From NCBI RefSeq assembly GCF_041860085.1, contig NZ_CP124747.1:4898001-4962000 (forward strand): a DNA stretch of 64,000 nucleotides, in the 5' to 3' direction. Below are positions 35,626 through 45,410 of this stretch, piece by piece. How positions within the stretch are numbered: the first letter of the stretch is position 1; each line of letters begins with the position of its first letter. Made by a program: the position numbers and the translations under genes. Source of the stretch: Schlesneria sp. DSM 10557. Its GTDB lineage: Bacteria; Planctomycetota; Planctomycetia; Planctomycetales; Planctomycetaceae. The notes below the pieces were generated by a model, which was not told the origin of the DNA, did not search any database, and saw only the letters and a list, made by a program, of their open reading frames with translations.

Positions 35626-35991
35626 CTATTCATCGCCTTCAGAATTGCGCTTTTCCGCAGCTTCCGCGATTTCATTCAACGCCGGATCACGGCGATGGTC
35701 TTGAATCTTCTCTTTGTACTTACGGACTTGCTGTTCCATCTTATGCAATGCCGCGTCGAAAACCGCAATGACATTCTCGCCTGTTTCGCCCAGATGACTC
35801 GCCACGAGGTCATGGCGGTGTTCGGCGTCAACAAGGATTTCAGCGTTCACGCGATCGTTATTGAAATCGATTGTGACGTTAATAGCCGTCACGCGATCGA
35901 AGAACGTCAGCAGTTTTTCTGCTTTCCGCGCAATATGTTCGTGTGCGCTGGGACTGAGAGACCCGTGTCTGCTGGTAATGGCGACTTGCAC
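35626..35991 (-). CDS. hpf: Ribosome hibernation promoting factor (short HPF/RaiA type)
   Basis: 121 residues: MQVAITSRHGSLSPSAHEHI, KLLTFFDRVTAINVTIDF, RVNAEILVDAEHRHDLVAS and DAALHKMEQQVRKYKEKIQDH match the HPF/YfiA domain that binds the small ribosomal subunit in starvation. There is no C-terminal dimerisation domain, so it is the short type, with an acidic tail of about 20 residues. It heads the hpf-ptsN-ptsH-ptsI run. Confidence 0.94.
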   Translation of the reverse strand: MQVAITSRHGSLSPSAHEHIARKAEKLLTFFDRVTAINVTIDFNNDRVNAEILVDAEHRHDLVASHLGETGENVIAVFDAALHKMEQQVRKYKEKIQDHRRDPALNEIAEAAEKRNSEGDE

Positions 35992-36494
35992 CGAAACCTA
36001 CTCTTTCTTAAAAAACTCACTCAGCGGTAGTACGTCGCGTAAAGTGACCCAGGGGAGGAGCTTCCCTCGGCACCGATCGGCGATTGTATTCAGCAGGAAT
36101 GCTGCGTCAATCACCGGAGTCGTACGCGTTCTGATTGGTGCTGCCCAATCACGTGTTCACCGCCAGGTTCGATCCTCTGCGACCTGTCTGGCTTGTTCAA
36201 TCGTGACAACGAGCCAAAGTGTAGCACCCCAGCGCCCGAAGGAAAACTGCACAGTTTGCCATCTGACATTTGTCAGTCATCCCTGCGGGAAGGCGTCCCT
36301 GCTCTGAACTGAGCATTAATCCTCATCAGCCGCAGAATACGCACGACGGCGCGTGTTCTCACCTGCTCTCGGCAAAGTGAACCTGTTACTCACCCAAATC
36401 GCCTCGGCGAGTGAAACTCAACGCCATCCCGAAAGTTCGTGAGCGGTGCGGCGACCCGTCATCGTCTGCACAATGAGGATGTTTCTGGCGGATC
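35992..36494. other. Intergenic region, about 500 bases
   Basis: It holds the promoter of the hpf-pts genes and the 3' flank of the lipoprotein gene at 36495. No open frame with coding character; I could not find a convincing sigma-54 or sigma-70 promoter, nor a terminator. Confidence 0.4.
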
Positions 36495-36965
36495 TCACTG
36501 AAAATCGATCTTGAGGGATGCTGCCCGTCGATCGCGCGAAGCAGGGAGGTCGTCCGTACGAGGTAACGGAATGGAGGCGACTGGTGGATCTTGCGTCACT
36601 GTCAAAGAGGCCGCGGTGGGCTGGCCCGTTTTTCCTCTCGGGGTCGAGGGTGTGACTGGATCTGACACGAATTGGGTGGAGACGGGCTGCGAAGAGTGCT
36701 TTTTTGAGTCGGATGCGTGATTGGTCGCGGAGTTCTGGAACGCGACCTTCACGGAGACTTCGTCGCGAGACGACCGTGAAATTGACTTATAAGACGGCGC
36801 TGTGTCTTTGCGTTTCCGCTCTTTCAGCTCCAGTCCGAAGAACGGAACCCGCGAATTACTATCAATCGCGAAGCTCTTTCCACCGACCGTACAACCGCTC
36901 ACAGGTACGGCGAGAGCCAGCATCATGCAGGCAGTCAGCGCAAAACGATGATTAGCGGCCTTCAT
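36495..36965 (-). CDS. Putative small lipoprotein of unknown function
   Basis: 156 residues. The N-terminus (FALTACMMLALAVPVSGCTVGG) has a clear lipobox with Cys25 or so. After it comes a conserved-looking patch (KSFAIDSNSRVPFFGLELKERKRK) and then a low-complexity region rich in Ser, Thr, Lys and Pro, probably unfolded. No domain is recognised. Distance to neighbours is large on both sides, so it is likely alone. The lipobox and patch make coding likely, but the tail looks poorly constrained. Confidence 0.65.
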   Translation of the reverse strand: MKAANHRFALTACMMLALAVPVSGCTVGGKSFAIDSNSRVPFFGLELKERKRKDTAPSYKSISRSSRDEVSVKVAFQNSATNHASDSKKHSSQPVSTQFVSDPVTPSTPRGKTGQPTAASLTVTQDPPVASIPLPRTDDLPASRDRRAASLKIDFQ

Positions 36966-37151
36966 GGCACGCCCCTTCGAAGGACAACATCAATTAGAGG
37001 AGTGATGACGGGGTAATTATCAGGAAGTCGAATTTGTGCAAAGACGAGTTTCCGTCTGGGGGCCAGCAACTCGCACGATTCCTTCCGTCTGGGCAAGGTG
37101 AGGGTGCCGTCGTTCGATGAATCGGGAGATGCTGTGCGGAGAAAAAAACTG

Positions 37152-37244
37152 TTGAGCAAGTTGAACGAGTTGAGCAAGATCCCTGTTTTGTAGAGTCTGG
37201 CGAGGGTTTTGAAGTTGCTCAAAATAAGCAGGTTGAGCAACTTC
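37152..37244. repeat. Cluster of TTGAGCAA motifs, including a 12-bp inverted repeat
   Basis: TTGAGCAAG, TTGAACGAG, TTGAGCAAG lie in tandem at 37152-37178. After 32 bases, GAAGTTGCTCAA (37211-37222) and TTGAGCAACTTC (37233-37244) form a perfect hairpin with a 10-base loop. Four TTGAGCAA cores therefore occur in 93 bases. The flanking DNA of the gap (36966-37895) shows no gene I can support. Confidence 0.55.
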
Positions 37245-37895
37245 GAATTGCCCGTTGCCAGATACTTCGAATCTCCCTGAGCTTCCCGCTCCTTCTCGAT
37301 CCGGGCGCTGCCAGCACGTTTCGATTGCTGGCGGGCCATCTGAAGGAGTCGGATTCAGTGTCGGGGTGCCTTGCCTTCGTCGATTTGCAGGCAGCGACCA
37401 GCCCGGGGTTCGGCGGATGTCAGACAAAGGAAAGCTTTACCCTGCCGTTCTGAAAAGCTGCTGCGATCGGGTTCTTCCGTTCCATGAATTGAAAATATCA
37501 CAACTAGCGACAAGTGTCAATATCGCAATTCGGACTGCGGCGACGTACCGGCCGATCTGTCCGGGCAGGCCGACAAGGCCGATAAACGGACCGAATGACA
37601 AGCACAAACGTCCCCTGTCACTTGACGATCAGTAGCGTGGCCGTGCGCAAATGGCGTGCGGAACAGTGTTGGCGGTGCTCCGGAATGCAGTCGCCGCAAC
37701 GCACTGGAATTCATGCCGAGTTTGCTTGGCCGGGTGCTGACAGACTGAATTGAATCTTGTGGATGTTCTACGGCGCCGTAGGAGAAACCTCTTGCGGCTG
37801 ACGCCGCCACGGTAGCCGCAGGGACGCGTCAACCGTGGCTATCCCTGCGATTGCTGAGTGGGTGTTGATCTGTTTTGTGGAACTTGAGTTTCCTC

Positions 37896-39955
37896 TTAGG
37901 CCAGCAGTTTGATTGTTCTCGTGATCGGGATGCTCAGCGCTGGGACGAGCGAGTCGTCGCTGGCGATCATCGTAAGAACGCGATCGTTCGTGCTGACGTT
38001 GGAACCTGTGGAACTGAAGGTGACGGTTCTCAGGGCTTTACGGTAGTCCCCGACGTAGGCTGTACCAGAGAGTGTGAGCGTCCCCGTGGCGGCATCGAAC
38101 GAACCGGTGATGCCGAACTGGCTGGTGAAGGAGAGGAGATCCTTTCCGTTGGCATCGTTCTGGTAGCCGGATGTGATCTGGACAGTCAGCTTCGTCAGGT
38201 TGTGACTGTCGGGATCGCTGGCCAGGACGGTGTCGGAAATCGTTTTGGGCGGATCATTGGGTTTGTAGGTCAACGGCGCGGATTCAACTCCGCCAAGCCA
38301 GGGTCGGTGATTGACTGCCGCGATGGTGCGTGTGACCGGTGTGCTACTGGCTGGCGTGGGGGATTTGTTGTCGGTCGCGATGATCGTGATGACCCGATCG
38401 GCCGTGGTGACGTTGGCTCCGGTGGAACTATAGGTGACCGACCGCAGTGCGGTTCGATAGCTGGCGGCATCGGCTTCACCGGTGAGTGTCAGCGTTCCGG
38501 TGGCAGGATTGAACGAACCCGTGATCCCCAGTTGATTGGTAAAGGAGAGGAGATCCTGTCCGTCGGCGTTGTTCTGGTACCCGGAAGTGATCTGGAGGGT
38601 GACCTTGGAGAGCTTGGCGCTGTCGGAGTCGGTGACGTTGATCGTACTGGAAATCACGGTGGCGGGCGCATTCGCGGAGTACACCAGATTTGCTGTTTCC
38701 AGTCCCGAGATGACCGGCGGGAAGTTGAAAACGACTGTCCGGTTAATCGGCAGGCTGAGTGCGGGATTGGGTGAACCATCATCGGTGGCGATGATGGTCA
38801 GAACACGGTTTGCCGAACTGACGTTGGACCCTGTGGAACTGAAGGTGACAGTTCTCAGCGCTTTGCGGTAGTCCCCGACATACGCGGTTCCGGAGAGGGT
38901 GAGTGTCCCCGTGGCGGCGTCGAACAAACCGGTGATGCCGAACTGGCTGGTGAAGGAGAGGAGATCCTTTCCGTTGGCATCGTTCTGGTAGCCGGAGGTG
39001 ATCTGGACAGTCAGCTTCGTCAGGTTGTGACTGTCGGGATCGCTGGCCAGGACGGTGTCGGAAATGGTTTTGGGCGGATCATTCGGCTTGTAAGTTAGAG
39101 GCGCCGATTCGATTCCGCCGAGCCAGGGTCGGTGGTTGGCTGCCGTGATGGTTCGCGTGACCGGTGCGCTACTGGCTGGTGTGGGGGCTTTATCGTCGGT
39201 GGCGATGATCGTGAGGACCCGATTGGCCGTGGTGACGTTGGCTCCGGTGGAGCTGTAGGTGACCGACCGTAGTGCATCCCGATAGCTGGCCGCAGTGGCA
39301 CTGCCGGACAGTGTCAGCGTTCCGGTGGCAGGGTTAAACGAACCTGTGATTCCCAACTTGTCGGTGAACGAGAGCAGATCCTGTCCGTCGGCGTTGTTCT
39401 GGTACCCGGAGGTGATCTGGACAGTGACTTTCGAGAGGAGTGTGCTGTCGGCATCACTGAGGTCGATGGTGCTCGAGATCACTGTCGCGGGCGTGTTAGC
39501 AGCGTAGGTGAGGTTTGCCGATTCCAGTCCCGTGATGACCGGTGCAAAGTTGAATACGACGGTTCGCTTAATGGGCTGGCTGAGGGCGGGATTGGGTGAA
39601 CCGTCATCGGTGGCGATGATGGTCAGAACACGGTTTGCCGAACTGACGTTCGAACCCGTGGAACTGAAGGTGACAGTCCGGAGTGCTTTGCGATAGTCCC
39701 CGACGTAGGCTGTTCCTGAAAGTGTGAGCGTCCCCGTGGCGGCATCGAACGAACCGGTGATGCCGAACTGATTGGTAAAGGAAAGGACATCCTTTCCGTT
39801 CGCATCGTTCTGGTAGCCGGATGTAATCTGGACGGTCAGCTTCGTCAGGTTTTGGCTGTTGGGGTCACTTGCCAGAACGGTCTCCGAAATGACTTTCGGT
39901 GGATCATTCGGTTTATAGGAGAGTGGAGTCGACTCGATTCCACCCAGCCAGGGGG
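37896..39955 (-). repeat. Tandem ~414-bp coding repeats (ABABA)
   Basis: Approximate units: A1 39545-39955, B1 39130-39544, A2 38710-39129, B2 38300-38709, A3 37896-38299. A units begin PWLGGIES and contain KPNDPPK; B units begin PVITGLES or PVISGLET and contain the NNADGQDLLSFT pattern. A2 and A3 are nearly identical over most of their length, with long identical DNA stretches, whereas A and B share only the framework. Confidence 0.85.
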
Positions 39956-42900
39956 ATGGATTGACGCCTGGAATTGCGAGGACGGTCATCTTCATCAGAT
40001 GCTCTGTCAGACCAAGATTTCCACCCCCGTTTTCGGTGGAACCATCATCCTGGACCTTGAAGGCGAATTGGGAATAGCTTGCTCCAACGGCATTCAGCGC
40101 CGGGGTAAAGACGAGCTTGCCCGCGCTGATGTCAGCGACAGAGACGAACTGATTCTGAGAAACGGCGATACCGTTATAGGTTAATGTTCCCGCCGTCGGC
40201 AGAGAGGTGATCTGGACCGCTGAGAAGTTGTGAGACGGGTTGTCATTCGGATCTGAGAACCCAAAATCCGCTACAGCAAATGGGTACGAGGTGTTCTTGT
40301 TGATCGCGATCGTGTTGGCAGCCCCCGTGGGTGGCTGGGAGACCTGGAGGGAGGTGACTTGAAAGTCCGTGGTGCTGTAGCCCGTCCCGGCATCACTGCG
40401 AACGGCGATCTTTCCGGCGGACGCTCCCTGTGGCAGGGTGACTTTCACGGTGTTTGCGTCGACCACGATAATGCTGCTGGCCGCTGCGGGGATACCGTTA
40501 AAGGTGATCGATTCGACCACGGGTACAAAATTGGTGCTCCCCACCAGAGTGTAACCGAATTGGGCTCCGGTGATGGTGATCTGTGTTCCCGGTGCACCGC
40601 TGGTCTGCGAAACCTGAGTGATCACAGGAAGCAGCGTATTGAAGCCGGTCAGTGTGAACGTGGTATTGGGTGGCCCGTCCGTTGCGGGGACTGTGCCGGC
40701 GGGGCGGCTCACGAAGACCGCGCCATAGCCCTCCGGGTACGAGGGATCGCTCACACTGTTCTGGTAGGCCACGACGCGCGTTCCTGCGGGGAGGCTGTTG
40801 TCACTGGCGGTGACGAGCGCACCGGTGGTGTTCTGGTCTGCGGCGACCAGCAGTGGAATGAGACTCGTGGGGAGTTTAATGACCGTGACGGGGGTGCGAT
40901 CCGTGTTGCCCGGAATCAGGAATCCCTCTTCGCGCATCTTGGCGAAGGCCACGGAGGTGTTATCGATCTGTCCCTCACCTACGAGTGTCCCGTAGGGAGC
41001 TCCTGACGTGTAGTAATTCAGGTTGTTTAGCTTTTGTGTCGTTCCCGGCGCGGTTGCGGCAGTGCTTCCGTAGGCAATCTGCAGGTTCGATCCCAGGCTG
41101 CCGACGTCTGCGGTGTCGTCGTCGACTGAGAAGCCATAGCCATTCATCCCCAGCACACGGTGGACGAAGAAGACATACGGATTGAGGTTAAAGACGTTGG
41201 ATGTGGTCTGTGTCTCGTTGACCAGAGCGCCCAGCAGAACTTTGGATGGATCTGGATACCACTGCGATGTGGAGCGTGGGTCCTGGATGGTGCCGAACTC
41301 CGGGAATTGCTGAAAATCCGAGACGCCGCGCATGATGGATTTGAGCGCGTCTCGTAACTGATCCTGACGCAGGACGGGGACCAGTGAATTACCCGCGAAT
41401 GAACCGATGTTGCAGCCAATGCAATAGCTGAGCAACTGAGCTGAGAGGCTCAACTTGGCACCCGAAGGAGGGATCTTGCTGAATCCCGACATCACATCGT
41501 AGACCGTCTGGGCGAACTCGAGGGGGTTTTCTCCGTAGGGGGCGGTGAACGAATTATCGAATGTCAACTTGTTTGCGGGGTCACCGAATGCGGGTGCGTC
41601 ACTGGATCGGACGATCGGCAACGGTGCGCTGAACGTATAGGTGCCGGTCGCGGAGGTCAGGACGGCGTTACTGAGTTGGACAGACGTCGCTGACAGAATT
41701 TTGGTGATGGTGGTGTTGGAAATCGTCAGATTGGCTGTCGCGCCCGATCCTTGTCCTCCCGTGAAGCTGACAATGCCAGCGGGAATCTGGGAATAGGATC
41801 CGCTCTGAATGACCTGGATCGCTGTCAGCGCCCCCGCGCTATTGACGCCAAGGACCTTAATCTGCGCCGCGCCGAAGGGGGCGATGGTCGCGCCGCCGGA
41901 AACCGTCAGGATGTCGCCGACCTGATAGCCTGTTCCGCCATGGTGGACCTGTGCGTCGCTCACGCGATTCAGGGCAATGTTCGGCCCCGAGACCACGCTG
42001 CCGACTCGCAGCTGGCTGGTATCACTGAGGTCGGAAAGGATCAGTGCTTTTTCGTCCAGCAGCGAGTTGGTCCCGGTCGTCTTGCCAGACAGGGAGACGG
42101 TCGTGGCATCAACATTCTGCACATAGTAATCGGCCCAGGCGTACCACAGGTTGATCAACTTTTGGGCGACGTAGGAGGCGGGGCTTCCGGCGAAGACGTA
42201 CGGCGAGCCCGACGATCCTGTGCCTGCGGCGGGAACGAACGGATTCTGGTTCACATCGACAAGCGTGACTTCATTGAGGCCGTTGATCGACTGGATGACG
42301 GCATACCCGGTAATGCCTGGACCGGTGACCAGCATTCCGGGGCTGAGGAACTGGACCGCTTCGGGATCCAGCCCGGTGATTCGTGGTTGGGTACCGTCGG
42401 TGGCTCCGGTGCTAGAATTCCATCGCGACCCGAGGAACGTCAGTGCGAAGGTCCCCCCGCTGTTACCGGAGTTATCGAAGTAGGCTGGGGTACTGAGTGT
42501 CACCGAGTTATTCGCGAGATTAATACTTTCAATGTAGGTTCCTGCACTGAAGTAATTTCCCTGTGCTCCGGGGCCGCTGCCCGAGTCCAGGATGATCATT
42601 CCTTTCGCGAGTTGCTGCACGACCGAAGGATCGAGTCCTGTGACCACGTTACTGCCGACGGTGACGACTCCATTGCCGTTGATGTTTCCTGTCGCGACGC
42701 GGTTAATGGTGCCGCCACTGACGAGTTTGAAGTGCTGGAACTGTGCTGTGTTGTAGGTGGATTCGCTGTCAGCGAGCGCGGAGTCTGCGAAGACGTTAAA
42801 TCCGCCGGGCAGCAGGCTGAAATCAGAAAGGCTGCCGGGGAAGACGTATTGGTCGTATCCCTTACCGCCAAAGTAATCCCCGAGCAGGCTGTTGGGTGTC

Positions 42901-44225
42901 CCCGGGATCGTTTGCGTGAACTGGGCAATCAACTGCTGCATCTGCGGGACACTTAAGTCCGCGCCAATCCCGGCGTAAGGTTTGGGGCCGAGTTCCGGAT
43001 TTGTCTTGGGGAACCCGTCGGTCGTTTCCATCATGGCGGGCAGGCCAAGCTGATCCACGTACGACACGTCATAATTCAGAATCGGATTCACCAACTCGGA
43101 CTGGGGCATGTTGGGAGCCCAGTTGACCTGCATCTCGTCACGAATCGTGAACTCGGTCAACTGGCCAGGGGTGTCATTCGCGAATCCCTTGGGGCCACCG
43201 ATCAGCACGTTTGAGTCGTGATACCAGAGCACGCGTCCGTTGGAATTGGCAATGCCTGTCGCAGGGTCAGGAAAGGTGGCACTGTAGGCGGCACCCGGTG
43301 CGGGTATATAAGCTTTGGCCGAGAAATTATATTGCCAGGGGTCGGCAGATTGGATGGGGTTGCCGGGGTCGGACGCAGACTCCAGCGGATCCGAACCATT
43401 GGTGGCCATGAAAATTCGGGCGCCATCCCAGAACACGAGCGGGAGCTGGATCGTTACCTGACTGTAAGGCTGAAGTCCCGCAATGACTTCGTTGGGGTTA
43501 TTGGGATTAACCTCGCCAATGTAACCTCGGAAGCCCTGATTGAAGGGGTCGAGCGGATCGTACTGCGAGGTGGGTTTCGTATACGATCCTGCGGTACTGA
43601 TTGTCGCTGTCGCCGCCGCATTTCTCCCTTTGTTGCCATTGGCACTATCATCAAAGGTAATCGTTGGTGCTGATGTATAGCCCGAACCGATGGGCAGATT
43701 TCCCAGTCCCAGCGTCAGCGCGTAGACTTGCCCTTCGGCGTTGACGGAGGCCCGAGCGAACGCACCCGAACCGCTGCCCCCCTCGAATTTAACAAGGGGC
43801 GGATTCGCCGGGTCATATCCACTGCCTCCGTTGGTCAGTTCAATCCGGACGACCTGACCTGCCGTGTTATCCATCGTCGAATTCGCGCCGATAAAAATCG
43901 GATAGACGACATCCGGACTGTTGTTCATGATCGTCACGTACTTCACCGGAATGTCTGCCGGGATCTCTGGCGCGAGGGTATAGAGTACCTCATGCAGGTT
44001 GTTGGCGGTGTTCGTAAGTACGGGAGTGAAAGACAGCAGAATTCTGTCTTCCAGCAGCATGATGTGGCAGGCGAATGCCAGCTTCTGTCGGCCTCTGCGG
44101 GTTTTGCTGCGAACGGTGTGACGAGGACGGAACGCAGCTAACCACTTGGAAATCAGCATCGGAGGCACTCTTGCTGGGGAAGGATGTTCGATCGCGGTCA
44201 TGCTGGCAGTCGTTGCCGAGATCAT
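37896..44225 (-). CDS. Giant surface protein with LEDRILLS motif, IPT domain and five ABABA repeats
   Basis: 2109 residues. A basic N-terminus ends in HIMLLEDRILLS (about 54-65), the planctomycete LEPRxLLS-type signal associated with export. Residues 80-700 look beta-rich; one segment (VKYVTIMNNSPDVVYPIFIGA, LPLVFWDGARIFMATNG) resembles the GH64/thaumatin-like fold (tentative). An IPT/TIG domain (QVSQTSGAPGTQITITGAQFG) lies near 1200-1290, a cadherin-like domain near 1295-1400, then five repeats of about 138 residues from about 1423 to the end, alternating as ABABA. Each repeat has LTVQITSGYQN, DLLSFT and GTLTLSG. It is likely an adhesin or stalk/cell-surface structural protein. Starts at 44201 or 44159 are also possible, since none has a ribosome-binding site. 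Confidence 0.9.
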   Translation of the reverse strand: MISATTASMTAIEHPSPARVPPMLISKWLAAFRPRHTVRSKTRRGRQKLAFACHIMLLEDRILLSFTPVLTNTANNLHEVLYTLAPEIPADIPVKYVTIMNNSPDVVYPIFIGANSTMDNTAGQVVRIELTNGGSGYDPANPPLVKFEGGSGSGAFARASVNAEGQVYALTLGLGNLPIGSGYTSAPTITFDDSANGNKGRNAAATATISTAGSYTKPTSQYDPLDPFNQGFRGYIGEVNPNNPNEVIAGLQPYSQVTIQLPLVFWDGARIFMATNGSDPLESASDPGNPIQSADPWQYNFSAKAYIPAPGAAYSATFPDPATGIANSNGRVLWYHDSNVLIGGPKGFANDTPGQLTEFTIRDEMQVNWAPNMPQSELVNPILNYDVSYVDQLGLPAMMETTDGFPKTNPELGPKPYAGIGADLSVPQMQQLIAQFTQTIPGTPNSLLGDYFGGKGYDQYVFPGSLSDFSLLPGGFNVFADSALADSESTYNTAQFQHFKLVSGGTINRVATGNINGNGVVTVGSNVVTGLDPSVVQQLAKGMIILDSGSGPGAQGNYFSAGTYIESINLANNSVTLSTPAYFDNSGNSGGTFALTFLGSRWNSSTGATDGTQPRITGLDPEAVQFLSPGMLVTGPGITGYAVIQSINGLNEVTLVDVNQNPFVPAAGTGSSGSPYVFAGSPASYVAQKLINLWYAWADYYVQNVDATTVSLSGKTTGTNSLLDEKALILSDLSDTSQLRVGSVVSGPNIALNRVSDAQVHHGGTGYQVGDILTVSGGATIAPFGAAQIKVLGVNSAGALTAIQVIQSGSYSQIPAGIVSFTGGQGSGATANLTISNTTITKILSATSVQLSNAVLTSATGTYTFSAPLPIVRSSDAPAFGDPANKLTFDNSFTAPYGENPLEFAQTVYDVMSGFSKIPPSGAKLSLSAQLLSYCIGCNIGSFAGNSLVPVLRQDQLRDALKSIMRGVSDFQQFPEFGTIQDPRSTSQWYPDPSKVLLGALVNETQTTSNVFNLNPYVFFVHRVLGMNGYGFSVDDDTADVGSLGSNLQIAYGSTAATAPGTTQKLNNLNYYTSGAPYGTLVGEGQIDNTSVAFAKMREEGFLIPGNTDRTPVTVIKLPTSLIPLLVAADQNTTGALVTASDNSLPAGTRVVAYQNSVSDPSYPEGYGAVFVSRPAGTVPATDGPPNTTFTLTGFNTLLPVITQVSQTSGAPGTQITITGAQFGYTLVGSTNFVPVVESITFNGIPAAASSIIVVDANTVKVTLPQGASAGKIAVRSDAGTGYSTTDFQVTSLQVSQPPTGAANTIAINKNTSYPFAVADFGFSDPNDNPSHNFSAVQITSLPTAGTLTYNGIAVSQNQFVSVADISAGKLVFTPALNAVGASYSQFAFKVQDDGSTENGGGNLGLTEHLMKMTVLAIPGVNPSPWLGGIESTPLSYKPNDPPKVISETVLASDPNSQNLTKLTVQITSGYQNDANGKDVLSFTNQFGITGSFDAATGTLTLSGTAYVGDYRKALRTVTFSSTGSNVSSANRVLTIIATDDGSPNPALSQPIKRTVVFNFAPVITGLESANLTYAANTPATVISSTIDLSDADSTLLSKVTVQITSGYQNNADGQDLLSFTDKLGITGSFNPATGTLTLSGSATAASYRDALRSVTYSSTGANVTTANRVLTIIATDDKAPTPASSAPVTRTITAANHRPWLGGIESAPLTYKPNDPPKTISDTVLASDPDSHNLTKLTVQITSGYQNDANGKDLLSFTSQFGITGLFDAATGTLTLSGTAYVGDYRKALRTVTFSSTGSNVSSANRVLTIIATDDGSPNPALSLPINRTVVFNFPPVISGLETANLVYSANAPATVISSTINVTDSDSAKLSKVTLQITSGYQNNADGQDLLSFTNQLGITGSFNPATGTLTLTGEADAASYRTALRSVTYSSTGANVTTADRVITIIATDNKSPTPASSTPVTRTIAAVNHRPWLGGVESAPLTYKPNDPPKTISDTVLASDPDSHNLTKLTVQITSGYQNDANGKDLLSFTSQFGITGSFDAATGTLTLSGTAYVGDYRKALRTVTFSSTGSNVSTNDRVLTMIASDDSLVPALSIPITRTIKLLA

Positions 44226-44632
44226 CTGATCGAGTCGCTGTATGGATCAGATGACTGCGCAGTTCTGAGAAGCAGGGTAAGATTTCATCTTTGTCGACAC
44301 GTTGACGTGTGTCAATCAAAAAGAGAAGAGTGTCAACCGTGGAACGAGGCGGGTGACACACCTGATGCGTACGGTGGGCGGGCGGGAGCCTGACACGTGT
44401 CTCGCAGTCACGTCCGCTTGTCATCCTGGTGGACGCGGGCGCCAGGAGCATGGTCTGTCGGGTTAGTGAAGGGGATTGCCGACGTGTATCCAGCAGGTCG
44501 TGCTCTGGACCCGAGTGACACGATTGAATGTCGTCTCATCTCGCGGATGGCTCATGGGAGTGCGACGATCCTCCTGCGAGCGTCTGCAAGCGATCGTCGG
44601 TTGTCTCAGGGTGCTCCTTTGTTGCAACGGAG
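44226..44632. other. Intergenic region upstream of the giant gene
   Basis: Leader and promoter DNA for the 2109-residue protein gene (reverse). Neither a gene nor a clear promoter was identified. Confidence 0.4.
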
Positions 44633-44669
44633 AAGGAGGCTCATCACGCGGGTCGTGGCGAGCCTCCTT
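44633..44669 (-). terminator. Hairpin after the PEP-CTERM gene
   Basis: AAGGAGGCTC (44633-44642) pairs perfectly with GAGCCTCCTT (44660-44669) around a 17-base loop, 28 bases past the stop of the PEP-CTERM gene on the reverse strand; a short pyrimidine tail follows. Confidence 0.5.
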
Positions 44670-44696
44670 TAAGGAGATGATCGTTGGCGTTGCGGG

Positions 44697-45410
44697 TTAC
44701 GACAATTTTCGTCGTCGGTATCCGGCGACGGCCATACCCAGTGTCCCAAGGCCGAGTAGCGCAAGAGACGATGGTTCGGGAACAGGTTCCGGGATTCCGA
44801 CAGGCGCTGTCGTCACGGAGAAGCTGAAGTAAGAGTCTTCCGGGTCTCTGGCAACACCAGACCCTTCCACCCCAGTTCTCCCTGTCATCCGGTAGGTTCG
44901 ACCGGCGCGCAGTAGAACAGGGTCGACACTCAGCCAGACACGATCATCGGAGAGCGATACGGTCAATGGCCCTTCCTCGTAGGAAGGAGAGTATTGTGTC
45001 GTGGAGAGGTATTTATTGTTGTCAACGTCGTATAACCACGCCAGGTAGTAGCCACCCAGATCAAAGTTGGATTCAATCCTCAGATAGGAATCAACATCAA
45101 CTGTGAAATAGACCTCGTATACCCCCCGCGAGTAAGAGTAGTCACTCGCGACCATACTTCCATTGAAGATGCCCGTAAAGCGGTCGGCTGATTGATTCAA
45201 CTGGGCTTCCGCGAATCCGCCTCCGGGAAGAGTGACGTTGACGAGGGACAGATCAGTCACACTTTTTGCGTCTGAACCGATTCCATCGGCTCCGAGTTGA
45301 ACAGTGGTCTGTGTCGATGTCGGAATAATGACTGAGGCCAATACCTTCGTTCCTGCACTCATCGAAACAATCGATGCAAGACAAAGCACAGCCTTGACGA
45401 GGCCTTTCAT
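44697..45410 (-). CDS. PEP-CTERM sorting domain protein
   Basis: 237 residues. A signal peptide (LVKAVLCLASIVSMSAGTKVLA) and a C-terminal sorting signal (VPEPSSLALLGLGTLGMAVAGYRRRK: PEP motif, hydrophobic helix, Arg cluster) mark it for exosortase processing. The central part is beta-rich (VYEVYFTVDVDSYLRIESNFDLGG, GPLTVSLSDDRVWLSVDPVLL, GRTYRMTGRTG) with no recognised enzyme motif, probably a surface or matrix protein. The ATG at 45410 has GGGAGA just upstream; ATGs at 45422 and 45443 are in frame. No exosortase gene is in the window. Confidence 0.88.
   Translation of the reverse strand: MKGLVKAVLCLASIVSMSAGTKVLASVIIPTSTQTTVQLGADGIGSDAKSVTDLSLVNVTLPGGGFAEAQLNQSADRFTGIFNGSMVASDYSYSRGVYEVYFTVDVDSYLRIESNFDLGGYYLAWLYDVDNNKYLSTTQYSPSYEEGPLTVSLSDDRVWLSVDPVLLRAGRTYRMTGRTGVEGSGVARDPEDSYFSFSVTTAPVGIPEPVPEPSSLALLGLGTLGMAVAGYRRRKLS

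Noticed and set aside
36962-37339. 125-residue reverse frame ending with an ATGA overlap at the lipoprotein start
   Set aside because: The overlap looks operon-like, but the frame runs through the TTGAGCAA repeats and hairpin and shows no conserved features.
41751-42956. 401-residue forward frame opposite the giant gene
   Set aside because: Antisense to the conserved coding strand of the 2109-residue protein; no domain or start signal.
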